A stretch of DNA of 64,000 nucleotides from Limnohabitans sp. 2KL-27 (lineage in GTDB: Bacteria; Pseudomonadota; Gammaproteobacteria; Burkholderiales; Burkholderiaceae_C), in assembly GCF_001269345.1 (NCBI RefSeq), contig NZ_CXOP01000002.1, positions 1,178,853 through 1,242,852 on the forward strand. The letters are read 5' to 3'. The first letter of the stretch is position 1. Each line of letters opens with the position of its first letter. Positions 54,876 through 63,391 of the stretch are shown here, piece after piece. The notes beneath the pieces are model-generated. The model ran no database searches. It saw only the letters and a program-made list of their open reading frames with translations, and was not told the origin of the DNA. Both the position numbers and the translations under genes were made by a program.

Positions 54876-55505
54876 ATGGATGCGTTGATTCCGGTGGCCG
54901 TGGTGATGGCCAGTTATTTGTTGGGCTCGCTCAGTTTTGCGGTGATCGTGAGCCGCCTGATGGGCCTGAACGACCCACGCAGTTACGGCAGCAAAAACCC
55001 GGGGGCCACCAATGTGCTGCGCTCGGGCAGCAAAAAGGCGGCGATCCTGACGTTGCTGCTGGACGCCTTCAAAGGCTGGTTGCCGGTGGCGATGGTGCTG
55101 GCTTGGGGGCCTGAACTCGGTTTGGGCCCTGACATGGCGGCCTTGGCGGGCTTGGCCGCGTTTTTGGGTCACCTTTACCCGGTGTTTTTTGGGTTTGTGG
55201 GGGGCAAAGGTGTGGCCACAGCAGTGGGTGTGGTCATTGGCGTGCATGGCACGCTGGCACTGGCCACGGTGTTGAGCTTCGCCATCGTCTTGTATTTCAG
55301 CCGCTATGTGTCACTGGCCTCCATGGTGGCGGCGGTGTTTGCGCCCGTCTTTTACCTGTTTGGCGACGGTGTGGCCTGGCAGGCGACAGCGCCCGAAGTT
55401 TTGAGCTTGGCGGTCATGGCCTTGCTGTTGGTGTGGCGCCACCGTGAAAACATCCACCGCCTGTTGGCGGGCACCGAAACCAAACTCGGCCAGAAAAAAA
55501 CATGA
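54876..55505 (+). CDS. plsY: Acyl-phosphate:glycerol-3-phosphate acyltransferase PlsY
   Basis: Integral membrane enzyme (209 aa) making lysophosphatidate, the first step in phospholipid synthesis. SYLLGSLSFAVIVSRLMGLNDPRSYGSKNPGATNVLRSG has the first two conserved motifs; HLYPVFFGFVGGKGVATAVG the third. Five membrane spans are evident. An ATG at 54876 is favoured over 54870 because AGGGAG lies six bases before it. It overlaps the RidA gene by four bases. Confidence 0.96.
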   Translation: MDALIPVAVVMASYLLGSLSFAVIVSRLMGLNDPRSYGSKNPGATNVLRSGSKKAAILTLLLDAFKGWLPVAMVLAWGPELGLGPDMAALAGLAAFLGHLYPVFFGFVGGKGVATAVGVVIGVHGTLALATVLSFAIVLYFSRYVSLASMVAAVFAPVFYLFGDGVAWQATAPEVLSLAVMALLLVWRHRENIHRLLAGTETKLGQKKT

Positions 55506-55861
55506 GCCCAAACCTTCAGAGGCTGCACGTGGCGGCCCGTTACAGCGAAGCGGCTGTTTTCAATGGCGTGGTGTACCTGGCGGGCATGGTGCCCGAGTGC
55601 GAGGCGACCGACATCCGCAGCCAAACTGCCGATGTGCTGCGCCAGATCGAGCTGCGCTTGGCCGAGGCGGGCAGCGACAAAACCCGCATTCTGCGAACCC
55701 AGATTTACCTCAAAGACATTGCCGACATCGCCGCCATGAACGAGGTGTGGGATGCCTGGGTCGTGGCAGGCAGTGCCCCGCCCCGCGCAACAGTGCAGGC
55801 CGCACTGGCCCATCCGGCCTATTTGATCGAGGTGGTGGTCACGGCGGCGGTCAAGTCCTGA
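55502..55861 (+). CDS. RidA/YjgF-family protein
   Basis: A 119-aa small protein of the YER057c/YjgF/RidA family. ARYSEAAVFNGVVYLAGMVPE, the middle LRTQIYLKDIADIAAMNEVWDAWV and PPRATVQAALAHPAYLIEVVVTA match the fold. The position normally holding the conserved arginine (PARxxV) is present as PPRATV. Canonical RidA hydrolyses reactive enamines from PLP enzymes; this subgroup's activity is not known. It ends the plsY unit at a bidirectional terminator. Confidence 0.9.
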   Translation: MSPNLQRLHVAARYSEAAVFNGVVYLAGMVPECEATDIRSQTADVLRQIELRLAEAGSDKTRILRTQIYLKDIADIAAMNEVWDAWVVAGSAPPRATVQAALAHPAYLIEVVVTAAVKS

Positions 55862-55882
55862 TGGATCTGGCTTTTTAAGGTC

Positions 55883-55914
55883 AAAAAATGGGCATCACTG
55901 GATGCCCATTTTTT
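55883..55914. terminator. Bidirectional terminator between the RidA gene and thiolase
   Basis: A perfect 14-bp inverted repeat, AAAAAATGGGCATC and its complement, with an ACTG loop, lies between the convergent genes. Confidence 0.92.
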
Positions 55915-55936
55915 TGTTCTGATCAGCCCAGAAACA

Positions 55937-57121
55937 TCACATGCGCTCAAAAATCGCGGCGATGCCCTGACCGCCACCGATGCACATGGTCACCAGGGCA
56001 TAGCGGCCCTTCACGCGTTGCAGTTCGTACAGGGCTTTGACGGTGATCAGTGCGCCGGTCGCGCCAATGGGGTGGCCCAGCGAAATGCCCGAGCCGTTGG
56101 GGTTGACCTTGGCCGGGTCCAGACCCAGCTCGCGCGTCACGGCGCAGGCTTGCGCCGCAAAGGCTTCGTTGGCCTCGATCACGTCCAGGTCGTTCACGGT
56201 GAGGCCGGTTTTCTTGAGCACGGCTTGTGTGGCCGAGATCGGGCCCACGCCCATGATCTTGGGGTCCAGACCGGTGTGGGCGTAACCCACCAGGCGGGCC
56301 ATGGGCTTGGCACCTCGGGCCTTGGCGGCACCGGCTTCCATCAAGACCACGGCCGCAGCAGCGTCGTTGATGCCCGAGGCGTTGCCTGCGGTCACGGTGC
56401 CGTTTTCCTTGACGAACACGGGCTTGAGCTTGGCCATGTCTTCGAGCTTGCAGCCGGGGCGGAAATGCTCGTCGGTGGCGTAGGCCACGTCGCCTTTTTT
56501 GCTCTTGAGCATGACCGGCATGATCTGGTCTTTGAAGCGGCCCTCTGCCGTGGCGCGTTCAGCGCGGTTATGGCTTTCTAGAGCCAGGGCGTCCTGCATT
56601 TCGCGGGTGATGCCGTATTGGGCGGCCACGTTCTCGGCCGTCACGCCCATGTGGATGTTGTGGAAGGGGTCGTGCAGGGCGCCGATCATCATGTCGATCA
56701 TTTTGGTGTCGCCCATGCGTGCGCCAAAGCGGGTGGCCAGGCTGGCGTAAGGCGCGCGGCTCATGTTTTCTGCACCACCGCCAATGGCGATGTCGCAGTC
56801 GCCCAGCAAGATGGACTGGCTGGCGTTCACGATGGCTTGCAGGCCTGAGCCGCACAGGCGGTTCACGTTGTAAGCGGGGGTTGCTTCGCCGCAGCCGCCG
56901 TTGATGGCGGCGACACGGGACAAATACATGTCTTTGGGCTCGGTGTTGACCACATGGCCAAACACCACGTGACCGACATCCTTGCCATCGGTGCCGGCGC
57001 GGGACAGGGCTTCGCGCACGACTTGCGCAGCCAGCTCGGTGGGGGCAATGTCCTTCAGGCTGCCGCCAAAGGTACCAATGGCGGTGCGCACACCGCTGAC
57101 CACAACAACTTCACGGCTCAT
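55937..57121 (-). CDS. Acetyl-CoA acetyltransferase (thiolase)
   Basis: A 394-aa thiolase. The acyl-accepting cysteine is C90 in NVNRLCGSGLQAI, the GHP histidine is in SLGHPIGATGA and the second cysteine is in VTMCIGGGQGIAAIFERM. The start ATG 57121 fits the family N-terminus MSREVVVVSGVRTAIGTFGG. It may serve beta-oxidation or acetoacetyl-CoA metabolism; no phaB or phaC gene is near, so a polyhydroxybutyrate role is not shown. It lies 115 bp downstream of an SDR gene on the same strand. Confidence 0.95.
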   Translation of the reverse strand: MSREVVVVSGVRTAIGTFGGSLKDIAPTELAAQVVREALSRAGTDGKDVGHVVFGHVVNTEPKDMYLSRVAAINGGCGEATPAYNVNRLCGSGLQAIVNASQSILLGDCDIAIGGGAENMSRAPYASLATRFGARMGDTKMIDMMIGALHDPFHNIHMGVTAENVAAQYGITREMQDALALESHNRAERATAEGRFKDQIMPVMLKSKKGDVAYATDEHFRPGCKLEDMAKLKPVFVKENGTVTAGNASGINDAAAAVVLMEAGAAKARGAKPMARLVGYAHTGLDPKIMGVGPISATQAVLKKTGLTVNDLDVIEANEAFAAQACAVTRELGLDPAKVNPNGSGISLGHPIGATGALITVKALYELQRVKGRYALVTMCIGGGQGIAAIFERM

Positions 57122-57236
57122 GGGAGGTCTCCAGATTGAAAAAATTGACACAGGGGGATGGGGTACAACGCCGATCAGTGTCCGGCGCAATGGCTACAGC
57201 GGCCTGACAAGGGTCGGGTGGGTGGGTGCAGGACTT

Positions 57237-57992
57237 TCAGCCCCGAACGTCGGCCACGGGTTCTCGTCCGAAGTCGGGTCGGGCCAAAAAGCGCAGCACC
57301 TGCTCGGCGGCTTGAGCGGGTGAGCTCAGCAGGCCTTGGGCTTTGAGATGTAAAAACTTCGACTGGTCAGGAAAGTCCTCGCCCGTCGCACCGCGCAGTT
57401 GCACCTGCATGTCGGTGTCGATCACGCCGGGCGCCAGCGAGCAGACCTTGGCACCGTTGGGGTGCAGGGCTTCGTCCAGCGCCAAGCAGCGGGTGAAGTG
57501 GTCCATGCCCGCTTTGGCCGCGCAGTAGCCCGCTTGCGAGGCCATGGGGTGGCGGCCCAGGCCCGATGAGATGTTGAGCACTTTGCGGGGCAGGGGCCAA
57601 TTTTCTGTCGCCGCCAAAAATGTGGCACTCAAGGCCATGGGCGCTTCCAGGCCCACGCGCAGGGCCAGGGCCAGATCGGCAGGCTGTGACTGGCGCAGCG
57701 GGGCGATGGGCGGGATGACGCCCGCGTTGTTGATCAGGCTGGCGCTGGCGAAATCGGCCGCGTTCTGGCTTTGCAGCCATTGGCCAAGGCGAGCGCTGGC
57801 ACCTGTGCCGTCGGCCAGGTCGAGCGTCCATTGGGTGAGCGGCACATCTGCCTTTTGGGCGGAAGAGGCCAAATCGGGGTTGGCGTGGCGCGAGATGCAC
57901 AGCAGGGCGTTGCCTTTTTGCAGCAGTTGCTCGGCGATGGCCAGACCCATGCCGCGTGAGGCGCCGGTGAGGATGTAGAGGTGGTGTGGCAT
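57237..57992 (-). CDS. Short-chain dehydrogenase/reductase, YueD/benzil-reductase-like
   Basis: A 251-aa SDR. The cofactor motif is LTGASRGMGLAIA, NNAGVI is conserved, and the YxxxK dyad is in GYCAAKAGMDHF with the serine in NISSGLGRHP. The start at ATG 57992 matches MPHHLYILTGASRG. Overall similar to sepiapterin or benzil reductase-like enzymes; substrate unknown. The 180 bp upstream contain no gene that I can recognise. Confidence 0.9.
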   Translation of the reverse strand: MPHHLYILTGASRGMGLAIAEQLLQKGNALLCISRHANPDLASSAQKADVPLTQWTLDLADGTGASARLGQWLQSQNAADFASASLINNAGVIPPIAPLRQSQPADLALALRVGLEAPMALSATFLAATENWPLPRKVLNISSGLGRHPMASQAGYCAAKAGMDHFTRCLALDEALHPNGAKVCSLAPGVIDTDMQVQLRGATGEDFPDQSKFLHLKAQGLLSSPAQAAEQVLRFLARPDFGREPVADVRG

Positions 57993-58172
57993 GCCCGAAA
58001 TGCTAGCGGCATGCACCCGTCCTGTGGTTGCCGCACATGACAGGCTGGCTGGTTACCGAGCCATTCGTGCGCAGGGGTGGCCTCCCACAGGCAGAGAGAT
58101 TGTTGTGTGACAGCGAGCCCCTGCTCGCGAATGCATGCAGGGGGGGCACCATGTGCCAATGGCTTGAACCGC

Positions 58173-59507
58173 TCAACCGCCTTGCGCGGCCCGGATCCGG
58201 TTGACCTGCAAGGGCGTGACTTCGCTGGCTTGATTGCCCCAGCGGGTGCGCAGGTGGGTCAGCACGGCCGCGATGTCTCGGTCTTGCAAGTCCAGCAACG
58301 CAGGCGGCATGCCAAAGGGGCGGGGGTGGCCTTGGGTGGCGGGACCGTAGCCGCCATACAGAACCAGTTGCACCAGGTTGGTGGGGTCGTTCAGCAGCAC
58401 GGCGCGGTTGCCCGCCAGGGCGGGGTAGGCCACCTCGCCCGAGGCGGTTTTCATGCCCTCGCCTTGCTCGCCGTGGCACTGCAGGCATTGGCGCTCGTAA
58501 ACGGTGCTCCCCAGAGTGGCCACTTGCAAGCTGATGCGGGCGGGTGGTGCCTTGGCAGGCGCTGGCTGGGGTGTGCTTTGGGCGCGTGACTGCAGGTACA
58601 CGGCCATGGCCTGCAAGTCGGTTTCTTTCAGGTGCTGCAGGCTGTGCTGCACCACTTCGCCCATGGGGCCGCTGGTTTGGGCAGTCTCTGAGGCACCGTT
58701 GCGCAGCAGGCGCACGATTTCGGGCAGGGACGTGCTGGCCAGCCCGGTTTCGGCATCGCGGGTCAGATCGGGTGCGTACCAGTTGGCCACGGGCATCAAA
58801 CCGCCCGACAAGTCGTTCACCGCACCGCTTGCCCCGAGCGCGTTGCGCGGGCTGTGGCAGGCGGCGCAGTGGCCCAGGCCTTGAACCAGGTAAGCACCCC
58901 GGTTCCATTCGGCGCTTTGGCTCTGATCGGCATGGAAAGGGCTGGGCTCAAAAAACAGGCTGCGCCACACGGCCAGCGCGGGCTGCGTGCCCAGAGGCCA
59001 GACCAGGCTGTGGGCCGGCTGGGCCTGCACCACCGGTGGCAGGGTCTTGAGCCAATACAAGATGGCATCGCTGTCCTGGCGCGTGATGACGCTGGTGTGG
59101 TTGTACGGGAAAGCCGGGGCCAGCAAGCGTCCGTTGGGAGAGCGGCCACGGTGCATGGCTTGCCAGAAGTCTTGCGCCGTCCATCGGCCCAGGCCCGTCT
59201 CGGGGTCGGGCGTGAGGTTGCTGCTGTACACGCCGCCAAAGGGGGTGTCGATGCGCCGACCACCCGCGAAAGGTGTGCCACCCCGTGTTGTGTGGCAGGC
59301 CATGCAATTGCCCGCCAGGGCCAGGTAGCGGCCTTGTTCGATCTGGGCTTCGGTGGCTGGGGCTGTGAGGGCGGTGTTGTCGGCTTGCGGCCTCAGCACA
59401 TCGCCCCAGTTGTCCCACACCACGCCCACAGCCAGCACCAGCAGGCTGGCCAGTGTGACCCAGCCCAGACGTTTGACAGGGTGCATCTTGTGCAAAGCGT
59501 CTTTCAT
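58173..59507 (-). CDS. Triheme cytochrome c of dehydrogenase-subunit type
   Basis: A membrane-anchored cytochrome c (444 aa) with an N-terminal span (residues about 13-32) and three haem sites: CMACH, CAACH and CLQCH. GRYLALAGNCMACHT, FGGVYSSNLTPDPETGLGRW and FMQAMHRG-like FWQAMHRGRSP are hallmarks of the cytochrome subunits of alcohol or aldehyde dehydrogenases. It presumably passes electrons from a periplasmic dehydrogenase to the oxidase. It starts four bases inside the upstream diheme gene. No dehydrogenase gene is adjacent; the only candidate in this window is at 13-15.7 kb. Confidence 0.92.
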   Translation of the reverse strand: MKDALHKMHPVKRLGWVTLASLLVLAVGVVWDNWGDVLRPQADNTALTAPATEAQIEQGRYLALAGNCMACHTTRGGTPFAGGRRIDTPFGGVYSSNLTPDPETGLGRWTAQDFWQAMHRGRSPNGRLLAPAFPYNHTSVITRQDSDAILYWLKTLPPVVQAQPAHSLVWPLGTQPALAVWRSLFFEPSPFHADQSQSAEWNRGAYLVQGLGHCAACHSPRNALGASGAVNDLSGGLMPVANWYAPDLTRDAETGLASTSLPEIVRLLRNGASETAQTSGPMGEVVQHSLQHLKETDLQAMAVYLQSRAQSTPQPAPAKAPPARISLQVATLGSTVYERQCLQCHGEQGEGMKTASGEVAYPALAGNRAVLLNDPTNLVQLVLYGGYGPATQGHPRPFGMPPALLDLQDRDIAAVLTHLRTRWGNQASEVTPLQVNRIRAAQGG

Positions 59508-60376
59508 GGCCGGCCCCCTGCTTGGGCCGGAGCCGATGGGATGGCTGAAAGTTCGGGTGCACTGCCGCAGCGCAAGGCATCCGGCAAGGCTGGGCCCGTT
59601 GGGGGGCGATCAGCTGGCCGGGTGTCGGCAGGCAGCGGCTGGCGGGCCAGCCAGCTGGACACAGCGATCAGGTCCTGCGCGGGCATGCGCTTGACAATTT
59701 CGGCCATGCAATCGGGGGCGTGGGCGCGGCGCTGCGCGTTTTGCCAGGCGCCCAGCTGCGCGTTCAGGTAGTCCAGTGGCAAGCCCAGCAGCCCCGGCAC
59801 GTTGGGCTGCACGCCCGTCAGGCGCACGCCATGGCACTGGGTGCAGGCGGGCAGGCCGCGTGCGGTGTCACCTTTGGTGACCAGCTGCTGGCCTTTTGCC
59901 AGGCGCTCGGGTGTGATGGCGTTGTTGGCCGTGGGGGCGGGGTAAGGCAATGTCAGGTTGGCAAAGTACTGCGCCATCTCCCCCAGGTAGACATCGGTCA
60001 AGGGGTCGACCAAGCGGGCCATGAGGTCGTAATGGCGGCGGCCTTGCGCAAAATTGCGCAGCTGGTTGTGCAGGTAACCTGCTGGTTTGCCTGCCAAGCG
60101 CGGGTAATAGCCGTCGGGACCGGCGCGGCCTTGCTCGCCATGGCAGGCGGTGCAGGCGCGGGTGCGTTCGGCCATGTCGTCGGCAAAACGTGTGGGGGCC
60201 GGGGTTTGGGCGCTCAAGGGGCCAGCACACAAGGCGGCTGCGAGCCAAAACAGGCCTTTGAACAGGCCTTCGACCCACCAGGCGCAAGGTTGGCGAAAAC
60301 GCTCTGGTACGTTGTGATCCGGGGGCAAGAGTGGCCTGGATACGGCGATATTCTGACGGCTTGAAAACATCCTCAT
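59504..60376 (-). CDS. Diheme cytochrome c (c4-like)
   Basis: A periplasmic diheme cytochrome of about 290 aa. Two haem sites, CTACH and CTQCH, lie in c4-type halves (TRACTACHGEQGRAGPDGYYPRLAGKPAGYL and CTQCHGVRLTGVQPNVPGLLGLP). A hydrophobic export segment ends LSAQ, but is preceded by about 30 polar residues from ATG 60376, so the start is uncertain and no ribosome-binding site is clear. Its last bases overlap the start of the triheme gene. It is divergent from a GNAT gene. Confidence 0.87.
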   Translation of the reverse strand: MRMFSSRQNIAVSRPLLPPDHNVPERFRQPCAWWVEGLFKGLFWLAAALCAGPLSAQTPAPTRFADDMAERTRACTACHGEQGRAGPDGYYPRLAGKPAGYLHNQLRNFAQGRRHYDLMARLVDPLTDVYLGEMAQYFANLTLPYPAPTANNAITPERLAKGQQLVTKGDTARGLPACTQCHGVRLTGVQPNVPGLLGLPLDYLNAQLGAWQNAQRRAHAPDCMAEIVKRMPAQDLIAVSSWLARQPLPADTRPADRPPTGPALPDALRCGSAPELSAIPSAPAQAGGRP

Positions 60377-60470
60377 CCATTGAAGATAACCGATGCGGCG
60401 ACAATGTCGGGTTTTGCGCCGAAAGCCCTGTGGCCCAAGTGCGTTGTTCATTTCCTCATCTGTTCAAGCC

Positions 60471-60989
60471 ATGTCCGATATCCAAGTCCGATTTGCCACC
60501 CTCCAAGACGCCCCTGCCGTGGCTGCTTTGCATGTCAGCGCCTGCCGTGCTGCCTACGCAGGGCAGGTGCCCGATGCCCATTGGGACGCCACGCCCATGC
60601 CCAAACGCGTGTCTTTCTGGAAAGAGGCGATCGAATACGGTGAGCCGCAAGTCATGGTGGCGATGGCCGGCCGCGAGGTGGTGGGTTTTGTGGGCTTTGA
60701 CCGCTCGCGTGACCCCAAAAGCAAAAACACCACGGGCGAAATCTGGGCCATTTATGCCGCACCCGACCGCATTGGCCAAGGCATTGGTCTGGCCTTGTGG
60801 GACGCTGCCCGAGAAGGCCTGCAAGACGAAGGCTGCACCGACGTCACGGTTTGGCTGCCCTTGCTGCACGAGCAAACCTTGCGCTTTCATGACCTGGCCG
60901 GCTTCAAGCGCGAGATGAATACTGCCCGCACCGTGCCTCTGGGCAGTGTCAAGGTCGAAGAAGTGCGCCTCAAGCGCAAGTTGGGCTGA
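60471..60989 (+). CDS. GNAT-family N-acetyltransferase
   Basis: A 172-aa acetyltransferase. VRFATLQDAPAVAALHVSACRAAYAGQVPD is a typical GNAT beginning, and EIWAIYAAPDRIGQGIGLALWDAA holds the acetyl-CoA-binding R/Q-x-x-G-x-G. Start ATG 60471 fits the domain edge. The substrate is unknown. The last base of its stop codon is the first base of the dusC ATG (TGATG), so the genes are coupled. Confidence 0.88.
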   Translation: MSDIQVRFATLQDAPAVAALHVSACRAAYAGQVPDAHWDATPMPKRVSFWKEAIEYGEPQVMVAMAGREVVGFVGFDRSRDPKSKNTTGEIWAIYAAPDRIGQGIGLALWDAAREGLQDEGCTDVTVWLPLLHEQTLRFHDLAGFKREMNTARTVPLGSVKVEEVRLKRKLG

Positions 60990-61972
60990 TGCCCCTCGCG
61001 CCTCTTGGGGCACGCATCCTGCTGGCCCCCATGGAGGGGCTGCTGGACCACACCCTGCGCGACATGCTCACGCGGGTCGGTGGGGTGGATTTGTGCGTGT
61101 CCGAATTCATCCGTGTGACCAACACGGTGCTGCCGCGCCGCGCTTTCATTCGGGTCGCCCCGGAGCTGCTCAACGGCAGTCGTACGGTGGCGGGTGTGCC
61201 CGTGCGGGTGCAGTTATTGGGGTCTGACCCCGATTATTTGGCGGCGAATGCAGCGGCTCTGGCCCAGTTGGCCCCCGCAGGCATTGATTTGAATTTTGGC
61301 TGCCCTGCCAAAACCGTGAACCAGCACCGAGGGGGTGCGGTCTTGCTGGACGAGCCTGAGCTGGTGGGGCAGATCGTGGCGGCGGTGCGCCGGGCGGTGC
61401 CCGCGCACATCCCGGTGTCGGCCAAGATGCGCTTGGGCTACAACGATGACAGCCGCGCCGAAGAGTGTGCCCTGGCCATCGAGGCTGCCGGGGCCAGTGA
61501 TTTGGTCGTGCACGCCCGCACCAAGGCCCATGGTTACCGCCCGCCTGCCTATTGGGACCGCATCGCCGACCTGCGCCAACACGTGCGCATGCCTTTGGTG
61601 GCCAATGGCGAAATCTGGACTTTGGCGGATGCCTTGCGTTGCCGCGAGGTGACCGGGTGTGACCGGCTGATGATCGGGCGCGGCATGGTGGCCGATCCGG
61701 GGCTGGCTTTGGCGATTGCCCAGCATGACGCCATGGCCTCTGGCGCAGCCTCAAGCGCGGTGAACTGGGCACAGATTGTGGGTTTGATGCGGCTGTTCTG
61801 GCAGGGCATTGCACTGCGGGTGGCGCCGCGCCACCGCGCCGGTCGACTCAAGCAATGGCTCAATTATTTGCGGCGGGTGTACCCAGAGGCCCAAGAAGCC
61901 TTTGATCAGCTGCGTTTGCTGCACGACCCGGCCAAGATCGACCAGTGGCTGGCCGCTCAGACTGGCGGGTGA
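60989..61972 (+). CDS. dusC: tRNA-dihydrouridine(16) synthase
   Basis: FMN-dependent tRNA-modifying enzyme (327 aa). LLAPMEGLLDHTLRDMLT, the catalytic cysteine in LNFGCPAKTVNQHRGGAVLL, VHARTKAHGYRPPAYWDRI and LMIGRGMVADPGLAL belong to the DusC subgroup. The 3' end overlaps the convergent Hpt gene by 16 bp. Confidence 0.95.
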   Translation: MPLAPLGARILLAPMEGLLDHTLRDMLTRVGGVDLCVSEFIRVTNTVLPRRAFIRVAPELLNGSRTVAGVPVRVQLLGSDPDYLAANAAALAQLAPAGIDLNFGCPAKTVNQHRGGAVLLDEPELVGQIVAAVRRAVPAHIPVSAKMRLGYNDDSRAEECALAIEAAGASDLVVHARTKAHGYRPPAYWDRIADLRQHVRMPLVANGEIWTLADALRCREVTGCDRLMIGRGMVADPGLALAIAQHDAMASGAASSAVNWAQIVGLMRLFWQGIALRVAPRHRAGRLKQWLNYLRRVYPEAQEAFDQLRLLHDPAKIDQWLAAQTGG

Positions 61973-62322
61973 AGTCTCAGGTGAGTGGCCACTTCGGTAC
62001 GCAGCTGTTCCAGCTGTGGGGCCAGTTGGCTGTAAGCCGCGCGGATGTCGGTCCAATCGCCATGCTTGCTCAGGCCTTCAACCCTCACCACCCACTCCAC
62101 CAGGCTGTCCACGCAAAACACGGGGGTAAAGCCTTTGAGCTGGTGCAACAGGCGGTTGAAGCCGTGCATATCGTCTTTGTCCAGCATGGCCTGGATTTTG
62201 GGCAGGTCCTCGCCCAAGGTCTGGTGCAAGGTGTTCAAAAGCGACAAAACCCCATGGGCATCGCCAATGAACTCCATGGCCCGTTCGACAGACAAATAAA
62301 CAGGGGCAGCAGCTTGGCTCAT
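61957..62322 (-). CDS. Orphan histidine phosphotransfer (Hpt) domain protein
   Basis: A 121-aa helical protein. LLHQLKGFTPVF holds the expected phospho-accepting His60 in the H-x-L-K-G motif of Hpt domains. It has no kinase or receiver domain and no two-component gene beside it. Its partner is unknown. It is convergent with dusC (overlapping) and 50 bp downstream of the Nudix gene, on the same strand. Confidence 0.75.
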   Translation of the reverse strand: MSQAAAPVYLSVERAMEFIGDAHGVLSLLNTLHQTLGEDLPKIQAMLDKDDMHGFNRLLHQLKGFTPVFCVDSLVEWVVRVEGLSKHGDWTDIRAAYSQLAPQLEQLRTEVATHLRLHPPV

Positions 62323-62371
62323 ACAGACGAAAATGTATCCATTGTGGTTACAAATTGTAATGGCCCACGCA

Positions 62372-63250
62372 TCAATTGATCAAACCGGCCAAGCCTGCTT
62401 CCGGCTCAAAGCGTTTGTTTTTGAACATCAGGCGGGTGGGGCCGGGAAAGGCCGATTGTTGTACCGAGTGCCGGGGGTCCCCGGGGTAGCAAATGGTGCG
62501 GATGCCGTCTTGTTCAAAAGGTTCGGGCTCGACCACGGGCGGCTGGCGGCTTTGGGCTTCGGCCAGCGCACTGTGGGTGTCCGGATGCCGGGACAACTGC
62601 ACCAGACCCATGATTTGCGGCGGAGCCAGCTCGATCTGTCGGTCCCAATATTGGATCAATGCATCGCGTGGCTTGATCCACAGGGTTTCGGTGGTTTCGT
62701 GGTTGTCGTGTTCGGCGGTTTGGCCTTCGGGCACCCGGGCCATGAAAAATCGGGTGTCAAAGCGTTTGTGGGTCACCGAGGCCTGCCGGGGCGTGATCCA
62801 GCGGGTCCAGGGCACCAGCGCATCGGTGCACAGGCGCAGCGACAGGCTCTGAAACGCTTGCGACCACGTTTGACCATGGGCCAAAGCGCTTTGCAGCGCC
62901 TGCAGATCGGGCGTGTCCGAGTCGGTTTGGCCCAGCAAGATGCGGCATTCTTCAAACGCCTCTCGAATGGCCGCCACAAACAGGCCTGCGGCACGCACTG
63001 TGCTCAGCTCGGGCTCGGCCAGCCGCTGGTGCAAGGTGGCCGCATCCTGACTGAGTTTGGCCAGCAAAGCAGGGCTTTGATCGGCCAAGTCCAGTTTGCC
63101 CCCCGGGAACACATGGGCGCCGCCCAGCACGTTGGAGGCCTGATGCCGCTTGAGAAGCAGCACCTGCAGACCGTGTGCACTGTCGCGCAGCAAAACCACC
63201 GAAGCGGAGTCCAGCGGCGGGGTGGTGATGATGTCGTGGTTCAGTTCCAT
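62372..63250 (-). CDS. Nudix hydrolase, NUDT19-like
   Basis: A 292-aa Nudix-fold protein. SASVVLLRDSAHGLQVLLLKRH and GGAHVFPGGKLD open the domain, then a 40-residue insertion separates this from FVAAIREAFEECRILLG, the catalytic helix, as in the peroxisomal NUDT19 group that hydrolyses CoA esters. The insertion is the family norm. Close to lipid genes, but the substrate here is unknown. Divergent from the SDR at the right edge. Confidence 0.88.
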   Translation of the reverse strand: MELNHDIITTPPLDSASVVLLRDSAHGLQVLLLKRHQASNVLGGAHVFPGGKLDLADQSPALLAKLSQDAATLHQRLAEPELSTVRAAGLFVAAIREAFEECRILLGQTDSDTPDLQALQSALAHGQTWSQAFQSLSLRLCTDALVPWTRWITPRQASVTHKRFDTRFFMARVPEGQTAEHDNHETTETLWIKPRDALIQYWDRQIELAPPQIMGLVQLSRHPDTHSALAEAQSRQPPVVEPEPFEQDGIRTICYPGDPRHSVQQSAFPGPTRLMFKNKRFEPEAGLAGLIN

Positions 63251-63391
63251 GGGCGAGGTGTCAATCGTGCAACACAGCCTCGAGGCTGCTTGTTTTAAAG
63301 TCGGTCAAAGTTTTTACAGAGCGGCCAGATTATCAGATGGTGCCGTCATCCCCTGTCACCCACTCAATCCCATTCAATCAAGGAAGAACTC

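Noticed and set aside
55937..57992. Polyhydroxybutyrate operon (thiolase plus reductase)
   Set aside because: The SDR is of the benzil/sepiapterin-reductase type, not a PhaB-type acetoacetyl-CoA reductase, and no synthase or phasin gene is present.
57993..58172. Possible structured RNA or riboswitch in the gap before the SDR gene
   Set aside because: Short complementary pieces exist (near AGCGAGCCCC and GCAGGGG) but no known riboswitch core, promoter or long stem can be recognised.
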